NCBI GenBank assembly: GCA_964536985.1
Contig: CAZIBG010000010.1
Coordinates: 1-34,683, forward strand
DNA length: 34,683 nt
Direction of reading: 5' to 3'
Source: CAZIBG01 sp964536985
GTDB taxonomy: Bacteria > Patescibacteriota > Saccharimonadia > Saccharimonadales > AWTP1-31
Made by a program: the position numbers and the translations under genes. A model generated the notes under the pieces. The model had not been told where the DNA came from. It ran no database searches and saw only the letters and a program-made list of their open reading frames with translations. Within the stretch, counting starts at the first letter, position 1. Every line of letters starts with the position of its first letter. Below, in pieces: positions 1-8,331 of this stretch.

Positions 1-6
1 GTTTGC

Positions 7-12
7 TATACT
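7..12 (+). promoter_or_regulatory. Extended -10 box for leaderless aldo/keto reductase gene
   Basis: TATACT is preceded by TGC, which makes an extended -10 element. Only 6 nt separate it from the ATG at 19. Transcription should start at or next to the A of the start codon, and there is no Shine-Dalgarno sequence. The -35 region lies outside the window. Confidence 0.6.
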
Positions 13-18
13 CAGTTC

Positions 19-861
19 ATGCAACAGCAACTTCCTAAACTTGCACTCGGAACATGGCTCATGGGCGGCACTAAAGATGCGGACCCAAACAATGATGACG
101 CAAAAGATATCGCAGTCATTAAAACTGCAATCGACTGTGGGACAACTCTTATTGATACCGCCCAGAACTATGCAGGCGGTAGATGTGAAGAGATTGTCGG
201 GCAAGCCATAGCTGACTTACCAAGAGAAAGTATCCAATTACTAACTAAGCAGAATCGACTCAAACTCAGCTACGATGAGGTTGTTTCGGGCTGTCATGAT
301 AGCCTCAACCGGCTTGGTGTTGAGTATCTTGACTACTTCGTCTGCCATGCGCCAAACCCCGACTTTAATCTAGCCGACTTTTTCAAGGCAAGTAACCAGC
401 TATACAAAGATGGATTAATAAGGAATGTGGGTGTGAGCAACTTTGGAGTTAAATCTCTGAAAGTAGCCATCGATACCTCCGAATTACCCATTGCGTTGAA
501 TCAAGTTAGCTTTTCCATAAATGACGCCGACATCCTAACATCAGGTGTATATGATTTTTGCATAAAGAACGACATACCAATACAGGCGTATCGACCTCTT
601 GTTGATATCAAAAAAGATGACAAGAGTTACGAACTGCTCCAAAAGATTGCCAAAGATGCGGGGTTAACTCCTCACCAAGTCTTAGTTGCCTATCTTAACA
701 GCTATGAAGGCGTATCCTTTACAACGCGAGCAAGCACCAAAGAACACTGGCAGCAGATTAATGATGCCTTACATGTAACCCTAGAATCTTCTGCCATAGA
801 AGCGCTTAAGCAAGTGCACATGACAAAGCGGGGTGCGTTTGGTCACTTTCTTGAAATGTAA
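19..861 (+). CDS. Aldo/keto reductase family oxidoreductase
   Basis: This 280-aa protein looks like a complete cytosolic aldo/keto reductase, which reduces aldehydes or ketones with NAD(P)H on a TIM barrel. The family's catalytic tetrad can be read directly: Asp46 and Tyr51 in LIDTAQNYAGG, Lys77 in LLTKQNR and His110 in FVCHAPNP. The GVSNFGV stretch at 138-144 and the basic TTRAST segment near residue 235 fit the barrel core and the cofactor-phosphate region. It is a little shorter than the usual 280-330 residues and has no signal peptide. The ATG is chosen because it lies 6 nt after a TATACT box. The substrate cannot be inferred. Confidence 0.9.
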   Translation: MQQQLPKLALGTWLMGGTKDADPNNDDAKDIAVIKTAIDCGTTLIDTAQNYAGGRCEEIVGQAIADLPRESIQLLTKQNRLKLSYDEVVSGCHDSLNRLGVEYLDYFVCHAPNPDFNLADFFKASNQLYKDGLIRNVGVSNFGVKSLKVAIDTSELPIALNQVSFSINDADILTSGVYDFCIKNDIPIQAYRPLVDIKKDDKSYELLQKIAKDAGLTPHQVLVAYLNSYEGVSFTTRASTKEHWQQINDALHVTLESSAIEALKQVHMTKRGAFGHFLEM

Positions 862-893
862 CTCTAACCGAATTTGTGATATTTTTTGTGCTT

Positions 894-921
894 TAAGGAG
901 TAAACTTAGAGTAAGGAGTAA
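894..921 (+). promoter_or_regulatory. Duplicated Shine-Dalgarno sequence before the PH-PNPOx gene
   Basis: The 10-mer TAAGGAGTAA occurs at 894-903 and again at 912-921. The second copy sits at normal ribosome-binding distance from the ATG at 924. The upstream copy has no start codon at the proper distance, so it may be a ribosome standby site or a chance duplication. Confidence 0.5.
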
Positions 922-923
922 TC

Positions 924-1790
924 ATGAATACCACGACCCCATCTCAGAATAATCGCATCAGAAAAGAATTGATCGCCGCAGGCATGAGCGCCTATGGACT
1001 CAGAAAAGCAGAGAGCAAGTACCTGCCTGAATTGATCCACAAAGACGAACATATTGGCGGCGTAGTTTATGGCCGATACGAAGGTGGCAGCGGAATGCTA
1101 ATTGCAACCGATAGGCGAGTGATCTTTCTAGATAAAAAGCCATTGTTCACCACCAACGACGAAGTTACCTACAATGTTATTTCGGGATTTAAAATCAGTC
1201 GCACTGGCCTCATTAATGCAATTACCCTTCATACCAGGGTTAAAGATTTTAACCTAAAATACGTTAACCAACTGTGCGCAACCAAGTTTAAGTCATATCT
1301 AGAATCACGGTCGTTAGAAGAAAATATTCCAGCCAAGAGCACCAAAGCCGCTGCCAGCAAATCTTCTCCTTTAACAACCGAGGCATTGGTCTTTCTGCGC
1401 GGCATGGATATTGGAGTGCTCTCGACATCTGATAAAAAAGGTGTAACGCATGGGGCCGTTACCTATTACGTAGTAGATTTAGACTCCAAGATCCACATCC
1501 TAACCAAGGCTGACACTACAAAAGCTCAGAATGTGATTGCCAATACTAACGTGGCACTAACGGTTTTTAATGCCGAAAAGGCTCAAACACTTCAGCTACA
1601 AGGTTCTGCGGCAATTGAAACTGACGAAGTAGTAAAAAGACGGGTCTTTGACGACATTATGAAGCCCCATAAATACAATGGCGGATACAAACTGCCGCCT
1701 GTGGCATGGTTAGAAGCGGGTATGTTTGTAATCATCACCATCACCCCAAAATCAACAAACTATTCTGACTTTTCAAAAAAGAACACGTAA
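924..1790 (+). CDS. PH-like domain fused to PNPOx-type flavin-binding split barrel
   Basis: This 288-aa protein has two parts. Residues of about 20-125 resemble the YokE-like bacterial pleckstrin-homology fold, including GMLIATDRRVIFLDKK, the typical 'gllvaTdrRviFv' pattern of that family. After a Ser/Ala/Lys-rich linker at 130-145, residues 148-285 look like a pyridoxamine 5'-phosphate oxidase-type split barrel (GVLSTSDKKGVTHGAVTYYV, then the KAQNVIANTNVALTVF helix-strand). That fold binds FMN or F420 and acts in small-molecule redox or flavin handling. The gene opens an operon with the SDR (10 nt downstream) and a thioredoxin. Two AAGGAG sites precede the ATG. Neither substrate nor membrane binding can be read from sequence. 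Confidence 0.7.
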   Translation: MNTTTPSQNNRIRKELIAAGMSAYGLRKAESKYLPELIHKDEHIGGVVYGRYEGGSGMLIATDRRVIFLDKKPLFTTNDEVTYNVISGFKISRTGLINAITLHTRVKDFNLKYVNQLCATKFKSYLESRSLEENIPAKSTKAAASKSSPLTTEALVFLRGMDIGVLSTSDKKGVTHGAVTYYVVDLDSKIHILTKADTTKAQNVIANTNVALTVFNAEKAQTLQLQGSAAIETDEVVKRRVFDDIMKPHKYNGGYKLPPVAWLEAGMFVIITITPKSTNYSDFSKKNT

Positions 1791-1800
1791 AGGAGATCTT

Positions 1801-2592
1801 ATGAAATCAATTAACGAACTATTAAATCTTTCTGGCAAAGCAGCGATTGTAACTGGTGGCGCAAAAGGCATTGGCCAAGGAATTGCATATAGGCTAGCAG
1901 AGGCCGGTGCAGCTGTTTTAGTGGCAGACATAGATGGCACAACCGCCCAAGCAACCGCCAAAGAGCTGACCGACAAAGGCTGGAAAGCCGAAGGATTTAC
2001 AGTAGACGTATCGGACGAAGCTCAAGTTCAGGCCATGATCGATGCATGCAAAGAATCATTCGGGTCCGTAGATATCCTAGTCAATAACGCAGGCATTTTC
2101 CCTTCACAGCCAGTTGCTCAAATGTCGGCAGAGGATTTTGAGCGAGTGATCCATGTAAACCTAAGGAGCGTTTTCTTAACCACTAAACATGCCTCGGAAG
2201 TAATGAAGACACAAGGCGGAGGTAAGATCATCAATATCACCTCTATCGATGCCCTTCATCCTTCGATGGTTGGGCTTGCTCACTACGATGCTTCTAAGCA
2301 CGGAGTCTGGGGCTTCACTAAAAACTCAGCACTTGAATTAGCTGAGCACAATATTCATGTCAACGCTATCGCACCCGGCGGCGTAGCCACTCCTGGCGTG
2401 GCAGCCATGAGCCAAGGCGCATCTGCTGAGCAAATGGCCGCCAGCACAAAGGCATTTATGGCCAGCATTCCTATGCACCGCATGGGTGAGCCAGACGAAA
2501 TCGGCACCGTCGCATTGTTCTTAGCTTCCGACATGGCCAACTACATACTGGGCGAACAGATAGTCGTCGATGGTGGCGCGCTGCTATCTTAA
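1801..2592 (+). CDS. Short-chain dehydrogenase/reductase (SDR)
   Basis: This 263-aa protein is a classical SDR that oxidises or reduces a hydroxyl or carbonyl group with NAD(P). The Rossmann glycine motif TGGAKGIG is at 18-25, NNAG at 95-98, and the catalytic residues are Asn120, Ser148, Tyr162 and Lys166 (YDASK). Asp43 after the second strand (VADID) favours NAD(H) over NADP(H). The C-terminus ends in the usual GEQIVVDGG. The length is typical and the protein is cytosolic. AGGAG lies 8 nt before the ATG. It is the second gene of the operon and may act on the same pathway as the upstream PNPOx protein, but the substrate is unknown. Confidence 0.92.
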   Translation: MKSINELLNLSGKAAIVTGGAKGIGQGIAYRLAEAGAAVLVADIDGTTAQATAKELTDKGWKAEGFTVDVSDEAQVQAMIDACKESFGSVDILVNNAGIFPSQPVAQMSAEDFERVIHVNLRSVFLTTKHASEVMKTQGGGKIINITSIDALHPSMVGLAHYDASKHGVWGFTKNSALELAEHNIHVNAIAPGGVATPGVAAMSQGASAEQMAASTKAFMASIPMHRMGEPDEIGTVALFLASDMANYILGEQIVVDGGALLS

Positions 2593-2604
2593 GCTAAGGA
2601 CATT

Positions 2605-2949
2605 ATGGCCCTATATAACATCACTACAAAAAAGGAATTTGAAGAGAAAGTCATCAAAAGCAAGAAGGTAGTTCTTGTCGATTTTTGGGCAGAGTGGTGT
2701 CCGCCATGTCTGGCTATGGCACCTGTTCTTAACGATGTTTCCAAAGAAAACGACGATTTAATGGACGTCGTTAAAATCGATATTGAAGACACCGACGAAA
2801 ACCGTGAACTCGCCAACGAATACGGAGTTCGCAGTATTCCAAACATGCCACTATTCTTGCACGGCAAAGAAGTTGAGCGAATCGTGGGACTGATGTCCAA
2901 AAGCAACGTTGTTGGCATGGCCGAATATGTCCTAAAGAAGAACAGCTAG
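2605..2949 (+). CDS. Thioredoxin-like protein with WCPPC active site
   Basis: This 114-aa protein has the thioredoxin fold with the active site at Cys32-Cys35 in FWAEWCPPCLAM. The VRSIPNMPLF segment supplies the cis-proline loop, and a final alpha helix completes the domain. Housekeeping thioredoxins carry WCGPC. The Pro-Pro version is typical of TlpA/ResA-type proteins, but those are exported, whereas this protein has no signal peptide or membrane segment. It probably reduces disulfides in the cytosol with an altered redox potential. It is the third gene of the operon, 12 nt after the SDR, with TAAGGA before the ATG. Confidence 0.9.
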   Translation: MALYNITTKKEFEEKVIKSKKVVLVDFWAEWCPPCLAMAPVLNDVSKENDDLMDVVKIDIEDTDENRELANEYGVRSIPNMPLFLHGKEVERIVGLMSKSNVVGMAEYVLKKNS

Positions 2950-2958
2950 CCGGTCTGG

Positions 2959-2964
2959 TACTAT
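2959..2964 (+). promoter_or_regulatory. -10 box for leaderless 2H phosphoesterase gene
   Basis: TACTAT ends 6 nt before the ATG at 2971. There is no Shine-Dalgarno sequence. The box lies in the 21-nt gap after the thioredoxin stop, so this gene can be transcribed separately from the upstream operon. Confidence 0.5.
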
Positions 2965-2970
2965 ATCTGA

Positions 2971-3579
2971 ATGAAGAGCATTCCTTGCGACATAGTCATA
3001 CTGCCTGAAGCATCACTTAACGATATAGCCATTTCAGCCAGCCAAAGGCTGTCGGATTATGACAGCCTGATGACCCTAAACAATACCGATTGCTATGCAC
3101 ATACTTCCCTTTACATGTTGCAGCTAGACGAAGATATCTTGCCCAAGATATATGAAATTCTTGCGGGAATTGCTCGGTCATTTGAGCCAATACAACTAGA
3201 GGCTTACCGCTATGACTCCGGTCGAGGATATATTGATGCAGAGTACCGACGTAATAAACAAATAGACGATCTGCAGGAACAAATTCTAGAAGCATTAAAT
3301 CCACTGCGAGCTGGAATGCGGGAAAAAGATAAAGCCTATATGGAATATGCCACCGGCGATGTATTAAAAAATCTTCAGAAGTATGGCTACGAGAATGTTG
3401 GCAAACTGTTTAGACCGCATCTTACACTCACCCGCCTGAAGGAAGATAACGAATCAGCTCTTGAGGTCTTGGAGGAGGTAGAAAGCTTTAGCGGTCTATT
3501 TCCACGACTTGGCATATTCGAGATGGGCGATCACGGAACAAGCATCCGCAAAATTGCCACGTTTGACCTCGGTGCATAG
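2971..3579 (+). CDS. 2H phosphoesterase / 2'-5' RNA ligase-like protein
   Basis: This 202-aa protein carries two HxS/T motifs about 105 residues apart: HTS at 44-46 (HTSLYML) and HLT at 150-152 (HLTLTRL). These pairs define the 2H phosphoesterase superfamily, whose members open or form 2',3'-cyclic or 2'-5' phosphodiester bonds in RNA or nucleotides. The spacing and length fit a single two-lobed domain. No signal peptide is seen. Which branch it belongs to (LigT/ThpR-like or cyclic phosphodiesterase) cannot be told from the motifs. It is leaderless, with TACTAT 6 nt upstream of the ATG. Confidence 0.75.
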   Translation: MKSIPCDIVILPEASLNDIAISASQRLSDYDSLMTLNNTDCYAHTSLYMLQLDEDILPKIYEILAGIARSFEPIQLEAYRYDSGRGYIDAEYRRNKQIDDLQEQILEALNPLRAGMREKDKAYMEYATGDVLKNLQKYGYENVGKLFRPHLTLTRLKEDNESALEVLEEVESFSGLFPRLGIFEMGDHGTSIRKIATFDLGA

Positions 3580-3638
3580 CAATCTTTCCTTTTGTCAGCG
3601 GTAAGTGCATACTTACTGTTAATTAACCGAGGCTAAGA

Positions 3639-4373
3639 ATGGCACTAATTCAAACAGAAAACTTCAAGCTTGCAGCAAATATAAAGGGCAATGTTGATTC
3701 TGCCAAGGTAGCAATCTTAATGCCTGGTCGGCTAGATACCAAGGACTATGCAAACTTTGTAAGCCACTTGGATTACTTAGCTAAACAAGGATTCTACACC
3801 GTAGCAATTGACCCGCCTGGAACATGGGAGAGTCCAGGAGATCTCAGCAATTACACCACAAGTACTTACTTGCAGGCTATCAACGAGCTCATAGATTATC
3901 TTGGCAACCGACCAACATTACTGCTCGGACACAGCCGTGGTGGGGCTACGGCCATATTGGCGTCTACAAACCCTGCTGTCTCAGGACTGGTACTTATTAA
4001 TGCAGCCTATGGCCCTCCCACTCCGCCAGAACCAGAGTATGTTGTTGATGGTGCACTACTGGAATCACGGGATATCCCACCAGGTAACGTACGAACCGAA
4101 GAACAACTAAAGTTTAGACTCCCGCTTAAGTATTTCGAAGATGGAGCCAAGTACAATCCCCGGGAAGTATTGAAGAACTTTAAAGGGCCAAAGCTTCTTA
4201 TCCACGCCTCAAAAGATGAATTCACAAGCTTAGAACGCATAAAGCCAATTTATAATGAGATTACCGAGCCAAAAATGTTTCTAGAGATTAACTGCACCCA
4301 CGACTACCGTCTCTTCCCGGAAGTGATTGAGGCTATCGAAAGTAAACTTGGTGAATTTATCAAACAAACATAA
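3639..4373 (+). CDS. Alpha/beta hydrolase
   Basis: This 244-aa cytosolic hydrolase has the nucleophile elbow GHSRGG with Ser99. An acid follows at Asp193 (LLIHASKDEF) and a histidine at His221 (INCTHDYRLF), which completes the Ser-Asp-His triad in normal order and spacing. The MPGR stretch at 28-31 probably forms the oxyanion region. The length is typical of a single-domain esterase or acyl-hydrolase; the substrate is unknown. The start is supported by GAGG about 10 nt upstream. It stands alone between the 2H phosphoesterase gene and the next gene, both on the same strand. Confidence 0.85.
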   Translation: MALIQTENFKLAANIKGNVDSAKVAILMPGRLDTKDYANFVSHLDYLAKQGFYTVAIDPPGTWESPGDLSNYTTSTYLQAINELIDYLGNRPTLLLGHSRGGATAILASTNPAVSGLVLINAAYGPPTPPEPEYVVDGALLESRDIPPGNVRTEEQLKFRLPLKYFEDGAKYNPREVLKNFKGPKLLIHASKDEFTSLERIKPIYNEITEPKMFLEINCTHDYRLFPEVIEAIESKLGEFIKQT

Positions 4374-4409
4374 TAGGTTTATAATCGAAGTAACTAAACA
4401 AGGATGGGC

Positions 4410-5711
4410 ATGAAACTAAAAAATAATCAAAATGGCTCTCATATTCTAGGGCTATTATTAGTTGTTGTAGTAATCGGAGTCATAGGCGCAGTTGGCTTTA
4501 GGGTAATGAATAAGGAGAAAGTTAAGAATCCGGGTAAGGACACCAAGTCTGCTCAATTCTCTAGTGATGCCATAAAGCGCGGAAAGTACCTATCCAAGGA
4601 TAACTGCGATGGGCAAGGCAGTAAGAAACTTGGTTCCGGCCCTATGCGACCAGAAGACATAAGTACCATCTTGCCGTATGGCCTTGTCGCTGGCGGCCAT
4701 GTTACGGCAATCGATCACCAATACTTCTTAGGAAAAAATCAGAAAGCAGCTCCAAATACCTATGACGTATTGGCTCCTGCCGATGGAACACTAGTAACAG
4801 TAGAGGTTCGACCTAAAGGCCGTCCTGGAGTGTATGATGTCCGCGGAGTAATTAGCTATTCGTGCACCTTCTTCAGTTACTTTGACCTGGCTAACAGCTT
4901 ATCCGACGACATAGCTGCCAAATTGCCAGCTGGCTGGGATACCAGGAATAATGGTCCACTAGCAGTCGATATCCCCGTTAAGCAAGGACAAGTCATTGCC
5001 CGCATTGGCGGCCAGACACTCGATTACGCAGTTTGGGACACAACTAAGACCTTGGACGGCTTGCTAGTGCAAGAAGCTTACAGTAACTACGAGCCCTGGA
5101 AGACCAGCACCGTAGCCCCCACCGACTATTACACCGACGAGGTAACCAAATCACTTCTACCACACTATGTTCGATCGGTGGAACCACGTGACGGCAAACT
5201 GGCATATGATGTCGATGGTAAAGCAGTTGGCGGTTGGTTCAAGAAAGGTACTAACGGCTACATAGGCGCCTTTAAGGAAAAGGAATTCGATAACATGACC
5301 TACGCCGACGGACACTTGGCGCTCATCCCAGACTACCTAGACCCGAGTAATTGGGTATTCTCGACCGGTGCAATCAATCACGGCTCGCAGTACAGCATCA
5401 AGTCACCTTCCGTCGCACCGGATAAGTTGGACCAAAAGAGCGGCCTAGTTAAATATGAACTTGCTCAGTACTCACATAATGATGAAACAGGAAGTAAATG
5501 GCTTGGAGCTTCTGTTCCAAAGTCGATCACGCTCAACACAACAGGTTCGACCGTGGCAACCGTACTAGTAGAAATGACGGGCAAGCGCGAACTTAAAGTA
5601 GAAGTATTCGAAGGAAAAACCGCATCTCAGGTCAGCAACTTTTCCGATAAAGCCATCACATATACCCGTGGCGACGAAGCCACCACCATGATGGGTCCTG
5701 ACCAGAACTAA
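4410..5711 (+). CDS. Membrane-anchored extracellular protein with M23/LytM-like fold
   Basis: This 433-aa protein starts with a short basic segment and one membrane helix (about residues 10-30, GLLLVVVVIGVIGAVGF) like a prepilin-type anchor, so the bulk is extracytosolic. Residues of about 85-215 look like an M23/LytM-type beta fold: GGHVTAIDHQYFL, VLAPADGTLVTV, VKQGQVIARIGG and DYAVWD. The strict HxH metal site of active LytM peptidases is not evident, so it may be a non-catalytic or diverged hydrolase. I chose ATG 4410 over ATG 4404 because AAGGA is correctly spaced for it. TATAAT at 4380-4385 is a probable -10 box giving a short leader. It converges on the CapA-like gene with a 7-nt gap. 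Confidence 0.6.
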   Translation: MKLKNNQNGSHILGLLLVVVVIGVIGAVGFRVMNKEKVKNPGKDTKSAQFSSDAIKRGKYLSKDNCDGQGSKKLGSGPMRPEDISTILPYGLVAGGHVTAIDHQYFLGKNQKAAPNTYDVLAPADGTLVTVEVRPKGRPGVYDVRGVISYSCTFFSYFDLANSLSDDIAAKLPAGWDTRNNGPLAVDIPVKQGQVIARIGGQTLDYAVWDTTKTLDGLLVQEAYSNYEPWKTSTVAPTDYYTDEVTKSLLPHYVRSVEPRDGKLAYDVDGKAVGGWFKKGTNGYIGAFKEKEFDNMTYADGHLALIPDYLDPSNWVFSTGAINHGSQYSIKSPSVAPDKLDQKSGLVKYELAQYSHNDETGSKWLGASVPKSITLNTTGSTVATVLVEMTGKRELKVEVFEGKTASQVSNFSDKAITYTRGDEATTMMGPDQN

Positions 5712-5718
5712 AATAAAA

Positions 5719-7332
5719 CTACAGATTTGCTGATTCGCGCGATTGCTTGAGCCGTTCTAGGAACTGTGTGGCTTCATCATTCGGGAGTAGTTTGGTCTGC
5801 AGATCTCGGTCGTACATAGTCGGTGACAGTTTTGTCTGAAGCAACTTTCCGTCCTTGAAGTAATGAGTAAGGATAATGCCCCTCTCGGTGCCTGGCCACT
5901 GAATCTGTTCGAAGAACAAGTTGCCTAGTCCATAGTATATTGGCTTGCCGTTATAAAACTCGAAAATCTGTGGCTGATGAGCCTGGGTGCCGATCACCAT
6001 GTCGGCTCCGAGATCTACGAGCTTACGGAAGACTTCTTTTTGATCGGTAATAGGCAGGTCACACTCCGGGAATTCTACGTAACCAGCGGGGTAAGCCTGG
6101 CACTCCCAGAACTGGACATCGACGATCACAAAAGATGATTCTTGTTTTGCGGCAGCGATGTCGGCCTTGATCTTATCGTAGTTAAAGCTGTTCGCCCCGG
6201 CGGTGGTAGCACCGGCAATGGCACCACTATTCGGACCATCGGCGTAGTTATAACCGAGGAATGAAACCTTGGACTTCTTGGCGGTCGAAACAAATGGTTT
6301 GGCTGCCTCGGCGGCATTTAGGCCTCCACCAAAGGTATTTATCCCAAGCGACTGGTATGTCTTGATACTATCGGTGTTATAGGAGTTTCCGGTGTCGTTG
6401 TTGTGGTTTCCGGTTAACTCAACCAGATCAACGCCGCTGCTTTGCAAGGCCGTGAGCATTTCGGGTGGCGAGCAAAAGACAGCAGAACTGTACTCACAAC
6501 CGGGCTTGAACGACACTTCATTCGACACGTGCGTGATATCGGCATCGGCCAAGAATGGACCAATTTTCTCGCTAAAGTAAGTGGCGTCTTTGACAGATGG
6601 TAATTTACGTTGCATCAACCGAGTTAGTGCCGTAACGCCGGTCATATTAACCTTAAGGGTAGTATCCTTGGTAGGCAAGGAATTAAACGATGCAGCCGAC
6701 AAGGCCTTTGCATTGCCGCCTGTAAGGCTAACTTGTCTAAAAACACCGCCCTTAGTGAAGGAATCTAAATAATATGCACCGTCCAGCGATAAAAGCTTAA
6801 CTGCAGTAGACACCTGGCTGGCCGGTACAAAGGCAATATCGGTATCGGCTATGTCTTCCAAGGTTCCGTCTAACGGTTTGAGCGAATCAGCTGGAATGTT
6901 TAGTGCCGCTGCGAGGGATGCTTTGACGGCTGGATCAGTATTTGCGGGGATAAACAACGAGAGATTAGGCAAGTCGGCAACATTTACTATTTGCCGTGAG
7001 GCATACTTGTTGGTGACAGGCACATAGGCTGCAACTACAGACTGTGGTGTTTCGGCATCTAGACCAGTTTTTACGCCAACAGTTACCTTGCCTTTTACCC
7101 CTAGTTTCTGGGCGTCGATAGCTTGTCGTATGGTCTTTTTCTCTGCAACCGTAACAGAACCGTCGTATTGCAGGCCGTTGACAGGCAAAATACTTACTCC
7201 ACCACCCGTCGATAATTGTTTGTAAATCACGCCAATGATGATCAGTCCAAGAATAACCGAACCAACAATCAGGAGCTTTCGCTTACGACCACCGGTACCC
7301 CCACGCTCTAGTTGATAACTCCCTCTGCTCAT
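5719..7332 (-). CDS. CapA-family metallophosphoesterase-like membrane protein
   Basis: This 537-aa protein has a basic N-terminus, one membrane helix (about residues 20-38) and an extracytosolic remainder. The C-terminal half has the CapA/PgsA (poly-gamma-glutamate synthesis) signature. Its motifs are DADITHVSNE, DLVELTGNHNND, VSFLGYNYAD, and GADMVIGTQAHQPQ followed by YYGLGNLFFEQ. The family has a calcineurin-like metallophosphoesterase fold and is linked to capsule-polymer handling, but many members occur without capB/capC, as here. Residues of about 60-260 are a separate N-terminal region I cannot assign. The gene is leaderless: TAAACT lies 6 nt before the ATG. Confidence 0.82.
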   Translation of the reverse strand: MSRGSYQLERGGTGGRKRKLLIVGSVILGLIIIGVIYKQLSTGGGVSILPVNGLQYDGSVTVAEKKTIRQAIDAQKLGVKGKVTVGVKTGLDAETPQSVVAAYVPVTNKYASRQIVNVADLPNLSLFIPANTDPAVKASLAAALNIPADSLKPLDGTLEDIADTDIAFVPASQVSTAVKLLSLDGAYYLDSFTKGGVFRQVSLTGGNAKALSAASFNSLPTKDTTLKVNMTGVTALTRLMQRKLPSVKDATYFSEKIGPFLADADITHVSNEVSFKPGCEYSSAVFCSPPEMLTALQSSGVDLVELTGNHNNDTGNSYNTDSIKTYQSLGINTFGGGLNAAEAAKPFVSTAKKSKVSFLGYNYADGPNSGAIAGATTAGANSFNYDKIKADIAAAKQESSFVIVDVQFWECQAYPAGYVEFPECDLPITDQKEVFRKLVDLGADMVIGTQAHQPQIFEFYNGKPIYYGLGNLFFEQIQWPGTERGIILTHYFKDGKLLQTKLSPTMYDRDLQTKLLPNDEATQFLERLKQSRESANL

Positions 7333-7338
7333 ACAACC

Positions 7339-7344
7339 AGTTTA
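7339..7344 (-). promoter_or_regulatory. -10 box for leaderless capA-like gene
   Basis: TAAACT on the minus strand ends 6 nt before the ATG at 7332. It is divergent from the TTGACA/TAGAAT promoter of the next gene and only a few bases away, so the two polymerases would compete for the same 50 bp. Confidence 0.45.
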
Positions 7345-7351
7345 CCACTAT

Positions 7352-7380
7352 TTGACAGGGGTAGGGGAATGTCCTAGAAT
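7352..7380 (+). promoter_or_regulatory. Consensus promoter giving a leaderless transcript
   Basis: A perfect -35 TTGACA (7352-7357), a 17-nt spacer and -10 TAGAAT (7375-7380) are followed after 6 nt by the ATG at 7387. This anchors the leaderless interpretation, because both promoter boxes are near consensus and leave no room for a ribosome-binding site. Confidence 0.85.
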
Positions 7381-7386
7381 CCTTTC

Positions 7387-8292
7387 ATGTTAAGCAGCAG
7401 CTTTGGAGAACACGAAGTGATCGCGCCAGGCATAGTCAGCTTCCCCGTTGACCAGCCTATTGGCGATCAGAATGAGTGGGCCGAATATGTTGGCGTTCTT
7501 CCCCTCGAACCTGTCACTGACGATGAATACGGCCTTGTAGATGGGGCCTTCCAAAAAACCAGAAATATCGACGCTCCTGCATCCCCTTATGCCGGCGACC
7601 TGCAATGGCACCTGGATTTAGTCCGCGAAGGCTTAAGTGTCGGTAAGCTTGTAACGGCGATTTATTACAAACAGGCTGGCAACCATGCCCCAGGGACCGC
7701 AGTTGTAGATACGGTTGGACTGCACGCTGCTATGACCGAAGCGGGTGTATTTGACCCCTTTGAGATCGAACCCGAAACCTGGCAACACTTAACAACAGAG
7801 TTTACACAGAGCACTTACCACGCCCAAACTCTGCAACCGTTATACGACAAAGGCAACCCGGAAGAACGAGCACAGATTGAAGCTTATATTCGAAGCCTCC
7901 ATGCTGGACTACCAGATATCTGCGTGCCGTCAGATTATGCTCAGTACCTAGAACAAACCTATCCTGTGGCGATGTTCCCCTTGCTTACGGCTAATCCATT
8001 TAACGACTCAGACACTCCGGCAATCATGTTCGATATGGGCGCCGCTAGCCGCGATATTATAGACGCGCGTGATGGAACCTCCTATAAAGACATGCTTCAT
8101 GCTATGAGAGCCTACTTTGATGATTCGTTATTGGAGCTTCACGAGCGGGGAATAGTCACAACTGTGCCAGCAATCGCCGGACATGGTCTACTTATGTCCC
8201 GAGAGGGTAGCCTGCATAGGGCGTTGCCCGGAAATGACCAGCGGCAGATATTCCTAGCTTGGCGCAGCACCATCCCTGCAACACTACTGTAA
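7387..8292 (+). CDS. Putative TauD/TfdA-like 2OG-Fe(II) oxygenase
   Basis: I do not recognise this 301-aa protein outright. It has the layout of a TauD/TfdA-type non-haem iron oxygenase. A proximal HxD pair is at His75-Asp77 (QWHLDLVREG), and a distal histidine with following arginines is near the C-terminus (GSLHRALPGNDQRQ, His277, Arg286, and Arg293 in FLAWR). In that family the three iron ligands and the arginine bind Fe(II) and 2-oxoglutarate. The spacing and length fit, but the core is otherwise diverged. It is cytosolic and monocistronic, with a near-consensus leaderless promoter. If the assignment is wrong it is a family of unknown function. Confidence 0.5.
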   Translation: MLSSSFGEHEVIAPGIVSFPVDQPIGDQNEWAEYVGVLPLEPVTDDEYGLVDGAFQKTRNIDAPASPYAGDLQWHLDLVREGLSVGKLVTAIYYKQAGNHAPGTAVVDTVGLHAAMTEAGVFDPFEIEPETWQHLTTEFTQSTYHAQTLQPLYDKGNPEERAQIEAYIRSLHAGLPDICVPSDYAQYLEQTYPVAMFPLLTANPFNDSDTPAIMFDMGAASRDIIDARDGTSYKDMLHAMRAYFDDSLLELHERGIVTTVPAIAGHGLLMSREGSLHRALPGNDQRQIFLAWRSTIPATLL

Positions 8293-8331
8293 ATTACCTA
8301 TGCGGATGAGCATGATGGCGCCCACTTTTCA

